Source of the DNA: Procambarus clarkii
Taxonomy: Eukaryota; Arthropoda; Malacostraca; Decapoda; Cambaridae
DNA: 64,000 nucleotides
Direction of reading: 5' to 3'
Assembly (NCBI RefSeq): GCF_040958095.1
Contig: NC_091156.1
Span: 19,555,202 to 19,619,201 of the forward strand
Shown here: positions 48,590 to 59,500 of the stretch, in pieces
How positions within the stretch are numbered: position 1 is the stretch's first letter
Layout: each line of letters opens with the position of its first letter
Notes under the pieces: generated by a model
What the model saw: only the letters and a program-made list of their open reading frames with translations
Told to the model about the DNA's origin: nothing
The model's database searches: none
Position numbers and translations under genes: made by a program

Positions 48590-51090
48590 ATGGGTATTGA
48601 AAGAGTGTGCAGAAGCACTTTGCTTGTCACTCACCATAGTGTATAGTAGGTCACTGGAGACGGGAGACCTACCAGAAATATGGAAGAAGGCTAACGTATT
48701 CCCAATATGCAAAAAGGGTGACAGACAAGAGGCACTGAACTACAGGCCAGTGTCCTTAACTTGCATACCATGCAAGGTGATGGAGAAGATCGTGAGAAAA
48801 ATACTAGTAACACATCTAGAGAGAAGGGTCTTCGTGACAAATCGCCAACATGGGTTCAGGGAGGGTAAATCTTGCCTCACAAGCTTAATAGTATTCTACG
48901 ATTAGGTGACAAAGATAAAGCAAGAAAGAGAAGGATGGGCGGACTGCATTTTCTTGGACTGTCAGAAAGCCTTTGACACAGTACCCCATAAGAGGCTGGT
49001 GCATAAGCTGGAGAAACAGGCAGGAGTAACTGGTAGGGCGCTCCAGTGGATAAGCGAGTACCTAAGCAATAGGAAACAGAAAGTTATAGTGAGGGGGGTG
49101 AGACCTCAGACTGGCGTGAAGTCACCAGTGGAGTCCCACAGGGCTCTGTACTCGGACCTATCCTGTTTCTGATATACGTAAATGATCTCCCAGAGGGGTA
49201 TAGACTCATTCCTCTCAATGTTTGCTGACGATGCAAAAATTATGGGAAGAATTAAGACAGAGGAGGACTGCTTGAGGCTTCAAAAGACCTGAGCAAACTG
49301 AAAGAATGGTCGAACAAATGGTTGTTAGAGTTTAACCCAAGAAAATGTAATGTAATGAAGATAGGTGAAGGGAGCATGAGGCCAGATACAAGGTATCATT
49401 TGAGAGATGAAATTCTTCAAGTATCAGAGAGAAAAAGACTTGGGGGTTGATATCACGCCAGACCTGTCCCCTGAAGTCCATATCAAGAAGATAACATCAG
49501 CGGCATAAGCCAGGTTGGCCTGTGGGGAATTGACCTGTAATATTTATACTTAATTTATATTAATTTATATAATAATTTATATTTAACGTTAATTTATATT
49601 TATTTCGATAGCAAACTGTGATGGTTAAAGTGGACTGTATTTCTTAAAATGTCTCACAAATTGCTTCCTTACACATTAATGTGGGTTTATAAAATTATGT
49701 ACATATATAATTTTTTAATAAAAAATTATTGCTTAGGAGACATTTATTAGACGACATAGGTAACTTAAATTAACTACAGCTTATCTCTATCTGTATGGTA
49801 GTGGGCCTAGTTAACCAGTTATGGACAAGGATAAACACGCCAGTCAATAACTCCTCGTGGGTGACTAGCCTCAACTCATGTACTGATGCTAGGTAACTAG
49901 TTAATACTTCTTCCTCTTCAATTACACCTTGGTTTGTGTCTCGATTCGTGTCCTAACCGGAATACTCCTATCTACCTAACATTGCTGGCCAGAAATGACT
50001 ACATAACATTTCCGAGTTGGACACTTCCCTTTTTGAAGATGATGACTGTGTGTTGATAATGGAAGCACTTTACTTCTCATAACACTTCGTCCAAGGGAGT
50101 TTCTGTGGAACTTGAAGTGAACTCCACTCGAGACGTTGTTGATAAAATTAACAATGGCTGACTACTGCGGCCTCCCTCCCTCTGACCGCATCCCTTGTTC
50201 TATAGATGCCTTATATCAAAGTGGATAGAAGGCCTACAATCACCCTACTTTGGTACTGATAATTAAGTTGATGCAGATGAAATGTTTTTATGATGTTTAC
50301 AGTCCAAAGAATGCTGTATTAAGAATGTTCCCAACAGAATTAGCTGGTGAATTTAATAGCGACATGTGGCAATGATATCTCGTTTTCTATGGGAGGAAAA
50401 TTCCACTGTGCCACGTCTTCTATGAGTTAATTTATTTGTACAATCCAGCAGCAATATTATCTGCCTATTGTATTAAATGCCAGTAAATGGTTTCGGTTTT
50501 TCAGACATGGCAAAAATAAGAACGACCTTTAGAAATTTGCGTAAAGAATCATTGAGAGTTTTGTATACCACATATGTACAACCAATCCTGGAGTAGGCAA
50601 CTCCAGCATGGAGTTCATATCTAGTCAAGGACTGGAAAAAGTTCAAAGGTTTGCCACCAGACTAGTACCCGAAATGAGGGGTATGTTCTACGAGGAGAAA
50701 CTACAGGAATTAAACCTCCAGTCATTGGAAGACAGAAAAGTTAGAGGAGACATGATCACCACATACAAGATTCCAGAGGAATTGCTAGGGTAGATAAAGA
50801 CAGACTATTTAACTCAAGGGGAAGACACTCTAGGAGACACAGGTCGAAATTGAGTGCTCAAATGAGCTATAGAGACATTAGAAAAAACTTTATTAGTGTC
50901 AGAGTAGTAGACAAATGGAATGCATTAGGCAGTGATATGGTGGAGGCTGACTCCATACACAGTTTCAAGTGATAGAACCAAATAGGCTCAGGAACCTGTA
51001 CATCAGTTGATTGACATTTGAGAGGCGGGATCAAAGAGTCAGAGCTCAACCCCCGCAAGCACAACTAGGCGAGTACAACTAGGTGAGTAC
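48590..51090 (+). pseudogene. CR1/Jockey-type LINE with nested insertion
   Basis: RT landmarks in order: LNYRPVSLTCIPCKVMEKIV, RQHGFREGKSCLTSL, a stop, [40 protein letters not shown] and [12 protein letters not shown] (active site, about 49220). The post-RT tail resumes after an insertion: LEKVQRFATRLVPEMRG and LQSLEDRKVRGDMITTYKI (50600-50790), then the 3' region. The element ends in tandem AACTAGGCGAGTAC/AACTAGGTGAGTAC units, typical of this decapod LINE. Several stops and shifts make it inactive. Located in intron 6, sense strand. Confidence 0.88.
49520..50508. mobile_element. ~985-bp unidentified insertion in LINE
   Basis: LINE coding sequence breaks at CATAAGCCAGGTTGGC and resumes at ATGGCAAAAATAAGAACGAC. 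The intervening A/T-rich sequence has no long frame and no convincing terminal inverted repeat; boundaries are approximate. Confidence 0.55.
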
Positions 51091-51650
51091 AGCAGCTAGA
51101 TGTCACTAAACAAAGATGACATATCAGTCCACAATGAAAATATGACAAAGTCAAGAAACTCTCTACTGAAGTTAGCGTTCACAATGCCTCAATAATCTGG
51201 CAGAGTCAGGAATCTCATCTCAAAAATTAAAGTTCTCAATAACTGAAATTTGATTAAGTCCTGAATCTCCTCCCCAGAGTTAAAGTCCACACGGGCATCA
51301 AAATATGACAGGAAACAGTCCCCAAAACGGCACTAAAAATATAAATCACTTCACCAAAAGAGTTACAATTTAAGAATTTAGTGATAACGCTTATTTAACT
51401 CTGATCCATACTTCTTGCCTTACTGGTAAGAAGACAATAGATATACAAACATTCCTGCTAAATAATTACTCAGAGAGCACACACAACACGTGTGATCCCT
51501 TCAACATCTAAGAGACCAGTGAGACGGCTCCAGGCTGCCCACCACAGGTCAACTAACAATACCAACAGCGTACATTAATATAAACGCTGCGCGTACTAGT
51601 GGCTTTACAAGATTGTAATTACCATATGCAGGCGACGAGTCACAATAACG
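51091..51650. other. No recognised feature
   Basis: Unique-looking intron sequence with no frame, tandem repeat or SINE signature identified. Confidence 0.5.
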
Positions 51651-51660
51651 TGGCTAAAGT

Positions 51661-51825
51661 AAGTTGACCAGACCACACACTAGACGGTGAATGGACGACG
51701 ACGTTTCGGTCCGTCCTGGACCATTCTCAAGTCGATTGTCATGAATCACAATCGACTTGAGAATGGTCCAGGACGGACCGAAAGTCGTCGTCTCTTCACC
51801 TTTTAGTGTGTGGTCTGGTCAACTT
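51661..51825. mobile_element. 165-bp near-perfect hairpin (foldback MITE-like)
   Basis: AAGTTGACCAGACCACACAC to TTGAGAATGGTCCAGGAC and back to GTCAACTT. The arms are ~78 bp with few mismatches and a loop of about eight bases (TCATGAAT). It contains no coding sequence. Confidence 0.8.
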
Positions 51826-51875
51826 GTAATTATCATACTATGTATTCTCCCAAACCAAATGTACCTTCTTACATA

Positions 51876-51879
51876 GAAA

Positions 51880-51958
<79 letters not shown>

Positions 51959-51960
51959 GT
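51876..51960. repeat. (AAAT)n microsatellite
   Basis: About twenty perfect AAAT units. 51961-52540 beyond it has nothing recognised. Confidence 0.95.
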
Positions 51961-52544
51961 AAATAACCCCTCTCAGAGTAACGAAAAGAAAACATAAAAT
52001 ACTCATAAGTAATTTACACAACTCGGGAACATACACAGATGTTCAACTATACAAAATAATCAATCATAATGATATATACAATCATAATGTATATATACAC
52101 ACATTCAACTGAAACAAAAGTTACCAACCACAACACAGGTTAGTTGCTCTGACAGACACTCAGGCAAGGGGCTGGGGATAGTGCCAGCGGCCGGTCGCGC
52201 GAAATGAACAGTTAAACACTCACTCAACACTTCATGAATTATAGCATTTAATATTATAATAATAATACAATACAGGTGTATATAATGATATTCCAATATA
52301 GATGTGCATAAATACTGCAGCATGTTTAAAATCGTAATAGAGGTACCTTAACACTTAAAGGCGTGACCTGAGCGTGTCCAGTCGGAAGTAGTTAGGTTGG
52401 GTCGTCATAACTCGCACGAAGAAGACAACTCTCATATGATAAACATTCTGTAACAACACAGATTTGCTTTGGTTTGTTCCCTCGTGATAAATATCCCTTG
52501 AGTACTTATACCTCCGGCCAGAGCTACTTCTCTAACCCTGCAAG

Positions 52545-52975
52545 GTGACAGCTCCCTCATACTTGTTGACAGCTCCCTCATACTTGTCAACTAATGCTCC
52601 TTCAAGACTCATACTTGTCAACTAATGCTCCTTCAAGACTCATACTTGTCAACTAATGCTCCTTCAAGACTCATACTTGTCAACTAATGCTCCTTCAAGA
52701 CTCATACTTGTCAACTAATGCTCCTTCAAGACTCATACTTGTCAACTAATGCTCCTTCAAGACTCATACTTGTCAACTAATGCTCCTTCAAGACTCATAC
52801 TTGTCAACTAATGCTCCTTCAAGACTCATACTTGTCAATTAATGCTCCTTCAAGACTCATACTTGTCAACTAATGCTCCTTCAAGACTCATACTTGTCAA
52901 CTAATGCTCCTTCAAGACTCATACTTGTCAACTAATGCTCCTTCAAGACTCATACTTGTCAACTAATGCTCCTTG
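52545..52975. repeat. 31-bp minisatellite, ~13 units
   Basis: Unit CTCATACTTGTCAACTAATG plus CTCCTTCAAGA, almost invariant. Confidence 0.93.
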
Positions 52976-52999
52976 CAAGATTATTCATGATTTAGCACA

Positions 53000-53240
53000 G
53001 TAGTCAGCGTGGTCTGCTCACAACCGAAAGGTCCCGGGTACGGTTCTCGCCTCTAAAGAAAGGCGATTGGGCACGTGTTCTTGCACTTTGATACCTTGCT
53101 AATCACCTAGCAGTAAATGGGTACTCGTGAGCTAGACAACTGTTATAGATTGCAACCTGCAGAGGGTCTGAAGTTGGACAAAGAGGGGGAAGGGCCTACC
53201 AGAACCCTGACGGACTTCCTGTCCTCAGCAGCTGGGAAAT
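53000..53240 (+). mobile_element. SINE-4 copy (tRNA-like)
   Basis: tRNA-like head (GTCAGCGTGGTCTGCTCACA, GGTCCCGGGTACGGTTCTCG) with a degenerate B box. The body CACCTAGCAGTAAATGGGTA plus TGAGCTAGACAAC parallels the SINE-1 body, suggesting related tails. Confidence 0.7.
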
Positions 53241-53284
53241 AAGGATTCATATCTAATATTCAATCTAAATTTAAGTGTTGTGTG

Positions 53285-53390
53285 ATCCCTTGAGTCCACT
53301 TTGGTCCACTTTGGTCCACTTTGGTCCTCTTTGGTCCACTTTGGTCCTCTTTGGTCTACTTTGGTCCACTTTGGTTAACTTTGGTCCACT
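53285..53390. repeat. Short tandem repeat abutting exon 7 acceptor
   Basis: Ten units of CCACTTTGGT or CCTCTTTGGT, ending at the acceptor CACTCTGCAG. The repeat itself supplies the T-rich upstream tract. Confidence 0.9.
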
Positions 53391-53396
53391 CTGCAG

Positions 53397-53505
53397 GTCC
53401 TTGGCGGTTCCTGCTGGCCTTCTCAGCCTACACCAACATCAAGAAAATATTTGCCATCAGTAATAAGAAAAATCCTGAAGTAATTTCCTGCCTTCATGGA
53501 ATGAG
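53397..53505 (+). CDS. NRF-6-like acyltransferase, exon 7
   Basis: A 109-base exon, entry phase 1 and exit phase 2, between acceptor CTCTGCAG and donor GTGAGA. It encodes about residues 285-320: PWRFLLAFSAYTNIKKIFAI, SNKKNPEVISCLHGMR. FSAYTNIKKIF followed by ISCLHGMR is the classic entry to the acyltransferase-3 domain of NRF-6 proteins, the CLHG(M/L)R motif preceding the second helix. It lies about 7.6 kb from exon 6. Confidence 0.93.
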
Positions 53506-53559
53506 GTGAGAATATGTCGCTGGTGATGATGAGAGACTGTAAAGCACAGTACGTGTCCT

Positions 53560-53728
53560 CACGGTAAGGTGCACAGTACATGATACATGAGACACACACG
53601 GTACACGGTACATGATACATGGGACACACACGGTGCACGGTACAAGACACATGAGACACACAAGGTACACAGTACATGATACATGAGACACACAAGGTGC
53701 ACAGTACTAGATACATGGGACACACAAG
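53560..53728. repeat. ~31-bp minisatellite (GATACATGAGACACAC)
   Basis: Five or six units of CACGGTACATGATACATGAG plus ACACACA, directly before the next array. Confidence 0.88.
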
Positions 53729-53729
53729 G

Positions 53730-54360
53730 TGAAGGTCCAGGTCTCCCCTCTGCTGGGACCACTTCCAGGTCTCCCCTCTGCTGGGACCACTTCTAGGTCT
53801 CCTCTCTGCTGGGACCACTTCCAGGTCTCCCCTCTGCTGGGACCACTTCTAGGTCTCCTCTCTGCTGGGACCACTTCCAGGTCTCCCCTCTGTTGGGACC
53901 ACTTCCAGGTCTCCTCTCTGCTGGGACCACTTCCAGGTCTCCCCTCTGCTGGGACCACTTCCAGGTCTCCCCTCTGCTGGGACCACTTCCAGGTCTCCTC
54001 TCTGCTGGGACCACTTCCAGGTCTCCCCTCTGCTGGGACCACTTCCAGGTCTCCCCTCTGCTGGGACCACTTCCAGGTCTCCTCTCTGCTGGGACCACTT
54101 CCAGGTCTCCCCTCTGCTGGGACCACTTCCAGGTCTCCCCTCTGCTGGGACCACTTCCAGGTCTCCCCTCTGCTGGGACCACTTCCTGGTCTCCCCCTCT
54201 GCTGGGACCACTTCCAGGTCTCCTCTCTGCTGGGACCACTTCCTGGTCTCCCCCTCTGCTGGGACCACTTCCTGGTCTCCCCTCTGCTGGGACCACTTCC
54301 TGGTCTCCCCCTCTGCTGGGACCACTTCCAGGTCTCCCCTCTGTTGGGACCACTTCTAGG
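53730..54360. repeat. 28-29-bp minisatellite, ~22 units
   Basis: Unit CCAGGTCTCCCCTCTGCTGG plus GACCACTT, with CTCCTCTC and CCCCCTCT variants. Frames on both strands are repeat artefacts. Confidence 0.93.
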
Positions 54361-54361
54361 C

Positions 54362-55735
54362 CACTATACACATTCCTTCCTCCAAAAACAACACTACTTA
54401 GAGTACTTGTCAGGTGGAAAGTACCAATGTGTAGTGTTGGCCCGCCAGGACTTTTGCATTACCGAATTTGGACCAATGGGAAGCTTCAAACGCCACATAG
54501 ATATGTAACCCAACCCGTCCTGGCTATCTTGGGCTTATTGCACGCTATCTTAGGCCTAATATGATACATGTGTGCTATACTAGGCCTAAATGTGGTTAAG
54601 TTTGTTTTTTAGCTATATATAATCCGGACTCTATAGAAGTAAATGTTCAGAAAGTGAACTTTTGGTGGTTCATCACTATATATTGGTACTCTTTAGTGGT
54701 TCTTCACTACATATTGGTACTCATAAGTGGTTCATCTCTACATATTGGTACTCGTTGGAGGTTCATCACAACATATTGGTACTTTTTGGTGGTTCATCAC
54801 GACATATTGGTACTCTATGGTGGTTCATCACAACATATTGGTACTCTATGGTGGTTCATCACTATATATTGGTACTCTATGGTGGTTCATCACAACATAT
54901 TCGTACTCTTTGGTGGTTCATCACTATATATTGGTACTCTATGGTGGTTCATCACAACATATTGGTACTCTATGGTGGTTCATCACTACATATTGGTACT
55001 CTTTGGTGGTTCATCACTACATATTGGTACTTTTTGGTGGTTCATCACGATATATTGGTACTGGTTGGTGGTTCATCACTACATATTGGTACTCTATGGT
55101 GGTTCATCACTACATATTGGTACTCAATGGTGGTTCATCGCTACATATTGGTACTTTTTGGTGGTTCATCACTACATATTGGTATTTTTGGTGGTTCATC
55201 ACTACATATTGGTACTCTTCAGGGGTTCATCACTACATATTGGTACTCTATGGTGGTCCATCACTACATATTGGTACTCTTTGGTGGTTCATCACTACAT
55301 ATTGGTACTCTTTGGTGGTTCATCACTACATATTGGTACTTTTTGGTGGTTCATCACGATATATTGGTACTGGTTGGTGGTTCATTACTACATATTGGTA
55401 CTCTTTGGTGGTTCATCACTACATATTGGTACTCTTTGGTGGTTCATCACTACATATTGGTACTTTTTGGTGGTTCATCACAACATATTGGTACTCTATG
55501 GTGGTTCATCACTACATATTGGTACTCTATGGTGGTTCATCACTACATATTGGTACTTTTTGGTGGTTCATCACTACATATTGGTACTTTTTGGTGGTTC
55601 ATCACTACATATTGGTACTCTTCAGGGGTTCATCACTACATATTGGTACTCTTTGGTGGTTCATCACTACATATTGGTACTTCCACCAAACAGTTACTGT
55701 AAGTACTCTCAGTTCAGGAGGACGGGCTGACATAT
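54362..55735. mobile_element. MITE-V copy C with 33-bp internal minisatellite
   Basis: Same order as copy B: left end near CATTCCTTCCTCCAAAAACA, a TCTTAGGCCTAATATGATAC block, then about 31 units of TGGTGGTTCATCACTACATA plus TTGGTACTCTTTG (54655-55690), then TTCCACCAAACAGTTACTGT and the right end TTCAGGAGGACGGGCTG. Copies B and C share unit and flanks, so the minisatellite is part of the element. 55740-56180 afterwards has nothing recognised. Confidence 0.75.
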
Positions 55736-56187
55736 ATATTAGTATATATAAGGAGTATAGGAAATATAATTAAAAACTAATATATTACATTGTTTCACGA
55801 GGCCATATCAATATTTTTAATAGATTAGGAACCAAAATTTATCAAAATTAAGTATTGTACTTACACAAATATAAAATAAGTTAATTGCAAAATAGATTTG
55901 ACTAAACTAGGATAATAGCTAAAGTCAACTGAACCAATTTAGATTTTAAAATTTTGAGTCAAACACGGAACTGGCTGAGACAACGCTCGTCTCATGTAAT
56001 CATGAGTCTCTAATCTCATCTAATCTCATCTAAAGCAAGGGCTGCAGATATCCCTGGGCTCAGATACTCACAAGGGGACCTACAAGAAAGTTTCAATACA
56101 TTACATTAATATGAACACATTAAATATGTATCAATAAATATGCACGCAATATTTTATTAACTTTATCCTCACGTAATTGTTCCACAG

Positions 56188-56272
56188 GGTGATGTCCATG
56201 ACCTGGGTGGTGTGGGCCCATTGCTATATATTTTTCTACACATACTCCACTAACTTACTAGGAATCCAGGAG
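56188..56272 (+). CDS. NRF-6-like acyltransferase, exon 8
   Basis: An 85-base exon, entry phase 2 and exit phase 0, between acceptor TTCCACAG and donor GTGAGT. It encodes about residues 321-349: VMSMTWVVWAHCYIFFYTYS, TNLLGIQE. With exon 7 it gives CLHGMRVMSMTWVVWAHCY, where the family has R..S..WV..GH. The conserved-position His is present, while the residue before it is Ala rather than the usual Gly. This is the second membrane helix. Confidence 0.92.
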
Positions 56273-56399
56273 GTGAGTATAGCCATTAGGCATTTTTACA
56301 CCTCATTTATTAGTATGAGCGTCGTGTCATTACAGCGTCAAAGAGGGTTGCTGGTAGTGTGTTGCTGAGGAGTTAATGTGATGTGCTGGTATACCCAGT

Positions 56400-59300
56400 C
56401 TTCCTTAGTCTTTGTTAGTGTTCGCTGGTCGTTGGTAGTGTTCGCTGGTCGTTGGTAGTGTTCGCTGGTCGTTGGTAGTGTTCGCTGGTCGTTGGTAGTG
56501 TTCGCTGGTCGTTGGTAGTGTTCGCTGGTCGTTGGTAGTGTTCGCTGGTCGTTGGTAGTGTTCGCTGGTCGTTGGTAGTGTTCGCTGGTCGTTGGTAGTG
56601 TTCGCTGGTCGTTGGTAGTGTTCGCGGGTCGTTGGTAGTGTTCGCTGGTCGTTGGTAGTGTTCGCTGGTCGTTGGTAGTGTTCGCTGGTCGTTGGTAGTG
56701 TTCGCTGGTCGTTGGTAGTGTTCGCTGGTCGTTGGTAGTGTTCGCTGGTCGTTGGTAGTGTTCTCTGGTCGTTGGTAGTGTTCGCTGGTCGTTGGTAGTG
56801 TTCGCTGGTCGTTGGTAGTGTTCGCGGGTCGTTGGTAGTGTTCGCTGGTCGTTGGTAGTGTTCGCTGGTATTGTTCGCGGGTCGTTGGTAGTGTTCGCTG
56901 GTCGTTGAAAGTGTTCGCTGGTCGTTGGTAGTGTTCGCTGGTCGTTGGTAGTGTTCGCTGGTATTGTTCGCGGGTCGTTGGTAGTGTTCGCTGGTCGTTG
57001 AAAGTGTTCGCTGGTCGTTGGTAGTGTTCGCTAGTCGTTGGTAGTGTTCGCTGGTCGTTGGTAGTGTTCGCGGGTCGTTGGTAGTGTTCGCTAATCGTTG
57101 GTAGTGTTCGCTGGTCGTTGGTAGTGTTCGCTGGTCGTTGGTAGTGTTCGCTGGTCGTTGGTAGTGTTCGCGGGTCGTTGGTAGTGTTCGCTGGTCGTTG
57201 AAAGTGTTCGCTGGTCGTTGGTAGTGTTCGCTGGTCGTTGGTAGTGTTCGCTGGTCGTTGGTAGTGTTCGCTGGTATTGTTCGCGGGTCGTTGGTAGTGT
57301 TCGCTGGTCGTTGAAAGTGTTCGCTGGTCGTTGGTAGTGTTCGCTAGTCGTTGGTAGTGTTCGCTGGTCGTTGGTAGTGTTCGCGGGTCGTTGGTAGTGT
57401 TCGCTGGTCGTTGGTAGTGTTCGCTGGTCGTTGGTAGTGTTCGCTGGTCGTTGGTAGTGTTCGCTGGTCGTTGGTAGTGTTCGCGGGTCGTTGGTAGTGT
57501 TCGCTGGTCGTTGGTAGTGTTCGCTGGTCGTTGGTAGTGTTCGCTGGTCGTTGGTAGTGTTCGCTGGTCGTTGGTAGTGTTCGCGGGTCGTTGGTAGTGT
57601 TCGCTGGTCGTTGAAAGTGTTCGCTGGTCGTTGGTAGTGTTCGCTGGTCGTTGGTAGTGTTCGCTGGTCGTTGGTAGTGTTCGCGGGTCGTTGGTAGTGT
57701 TCGCGGGTCGTTGGTAGTGTTCGCTGGTCGTTGGTAGTGTTCGCTGGTCGTTGGTAGTGTTCGCTGGTCGTTGGTAGTGTTCGCGGGTCGTTGGTAGTGT
57801 TCGCTGGTCGTTGAAAGTGTTCGCTGGTCGTTGGTAGTGTTCGCTGGTCGTTGGTAGTGTTCGCTGGTCGTTGGTAGTGTTCGCGGGTCGTTGGTAGTGT
57901 TCGCTGGTCGTTGGTAGTGTTCGCTGGTCGTTGGTAGTGTTCGCTGGTCGTTGGTAGTGTTCGCGGGTCGTTGGTAGTGTTCGCTGGTCGTTGAAAGTGT
58001 TCGCTGGTCGTTGGTAGTGTTCGCTAGTCGTTGGTAGTGTTCGCTGGTCGTTGGTAGTGTTCGCGGGTCGTTGGTAGTGTTCGCTGGTCGTTGGTAGTGT
58101 TCGCTGGTCGTTGGTAGTGTTCGCTGGTCGTTGGTAGTGTTCGCTGGTCGTTGGTAGTGTTCGCTGGTCGTTGGTAGTGTTCGCTGGTCGTTGGTATTGT
58201 TCGCTGGTCGTTGGTAGTGTTCGCTGGTCGTTGGTAGTGTTCGCGGGTCGTTGGTAGTGTTCGCTGGTCGTTGGTAGTGTTCGCTGGTCGTTGGTAGTGT
58301 TCGCTGGTCGTTGGTAGTGTTCGCTGGTCGTTGGTAGTGTTCGCTGGTCGTTGAAAGTGTTCGCTGGTCGTTGGTAGTGTTCGCTAGTCGTTGGTAGTGT
58401 TCGCTGGTCGTTGGTAGTGTTCGCTGGTCGTTAGTAGTGTTCGCTAGTCGTTGAAAGTGTTCGCTGGTCGTTGGTAGTGTTCGCTAGTCGTTGGTAGTGT
58501 TCGCTGGTCGTTGGTAGTGTTCGTTAGTCGTTGGTAGTGTTCGCTGGTCGTTGGTAGTGTTCGCTGGTCGTTGGTAGTGTTCGCTGGTCGTTGGTAGTGT
58601 TCGCTGGTCGTTGAAAGTGTTCGCTGGTCGTTGGTAGTGTTCGCTAGTCGTTGGTAGTGTTCGCTGGTCGTTGGTAGTGTTCGTTAGTCGTTGGTAGTGT
58701 TCGCTGGTCGTTGGTAGTGTTCGCTGGTCGTTGGTAGTGTTCGCTGGTCGTTGGTAGTGTTCGTTAGTCGTTGGTAGTGTTCGCTGGTCGTTGGTAGTGT
58801 TCGCTGGTCGTTGGCAGTGTTCGCTGGTCGTTGGTAGTGTTCGCTGGTCGTTAGTAGTGTTCGCTAGTCGTTGAAAGTGTTCGCTGGTCGTTGGTAGTGT
58901 TCGCTAGTCGTTGGTAGTGTTCGCTGGTCGTTGGTAGTGTTCGTTAGTCGTTGGTAGTGTTCGCTGGTCGTTGGTAGTGTTCGCTGGTCGTTGGTAGTGT
59001 TCGCTGGTCGTTGGTAGTGTTCGCTAGTCGTTGGTAGTGTTCGATAGTCTTCGGTAGTATTCGCTAACCGTTGGTAGTGTTCGCTAGTCGTTGATGGTGT
59101 TTGCTAGTCGTTGGAAGTGTTCGCTAGTTCTTGGTAGTGTTCGCTAGTCGTTGGTGGTGTTCGGTAGTCGTTGGAAGTGTTCGCTAGCCGTTGGTGGTGT
59201 TCGCTAGTCGTTGGTAGTGTTCGCTAGTCGTTGGTAGTGTTCGCTAGTCGTTGGTAGTGTTCGCTGGTCGTTGGTAGTGTTCGCTAGTCGTAGGAAGTGT

Positions 59301-59500
59301 TCGCTAGCCGTTGGTAGTGTTCGTTAGTCGTTGGTAGTGTTCGTTAGTCGTTGGTAGTGTTCGATGGTCGTTGGTGGTGTTCGCTAGTCATTGGTAGTGT
59401 TCGCTGGTCGTTGGTGGTGTTCGCTGGTCGTTGATGGTGTACCCTAGTCTTTGTCAGTGTTCGCTGGTCGTTTTCAGTGTTCCCTAGTCGTTGTCAATGT
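56400..59500. repeat. 20-bp minisatellite, ~150 units, with higher-order pattern
   Basis: Unit GTTCGCTGGTCGTTGGTAGT. Variants CGCGGGTC, TTGAAAGT, CGCTAGTC and CGTTAGTC recur in ordered blocks (for example GGG, GGTCGTTGAAAG, then several plain units), indicating repeated multi-unit duplications. Units degrade toward 59040-59500, where the array meets the 3' end of a LINE. It fills most of the 5' half of intron 8. Confidence 0.95.

Noticed and set aside
54654..55773. Three overlapping ~350-residue frames
   Set aside because: All three frames open through the 33-bp repeat of MITE-V; a multiple-of-three period explains this.
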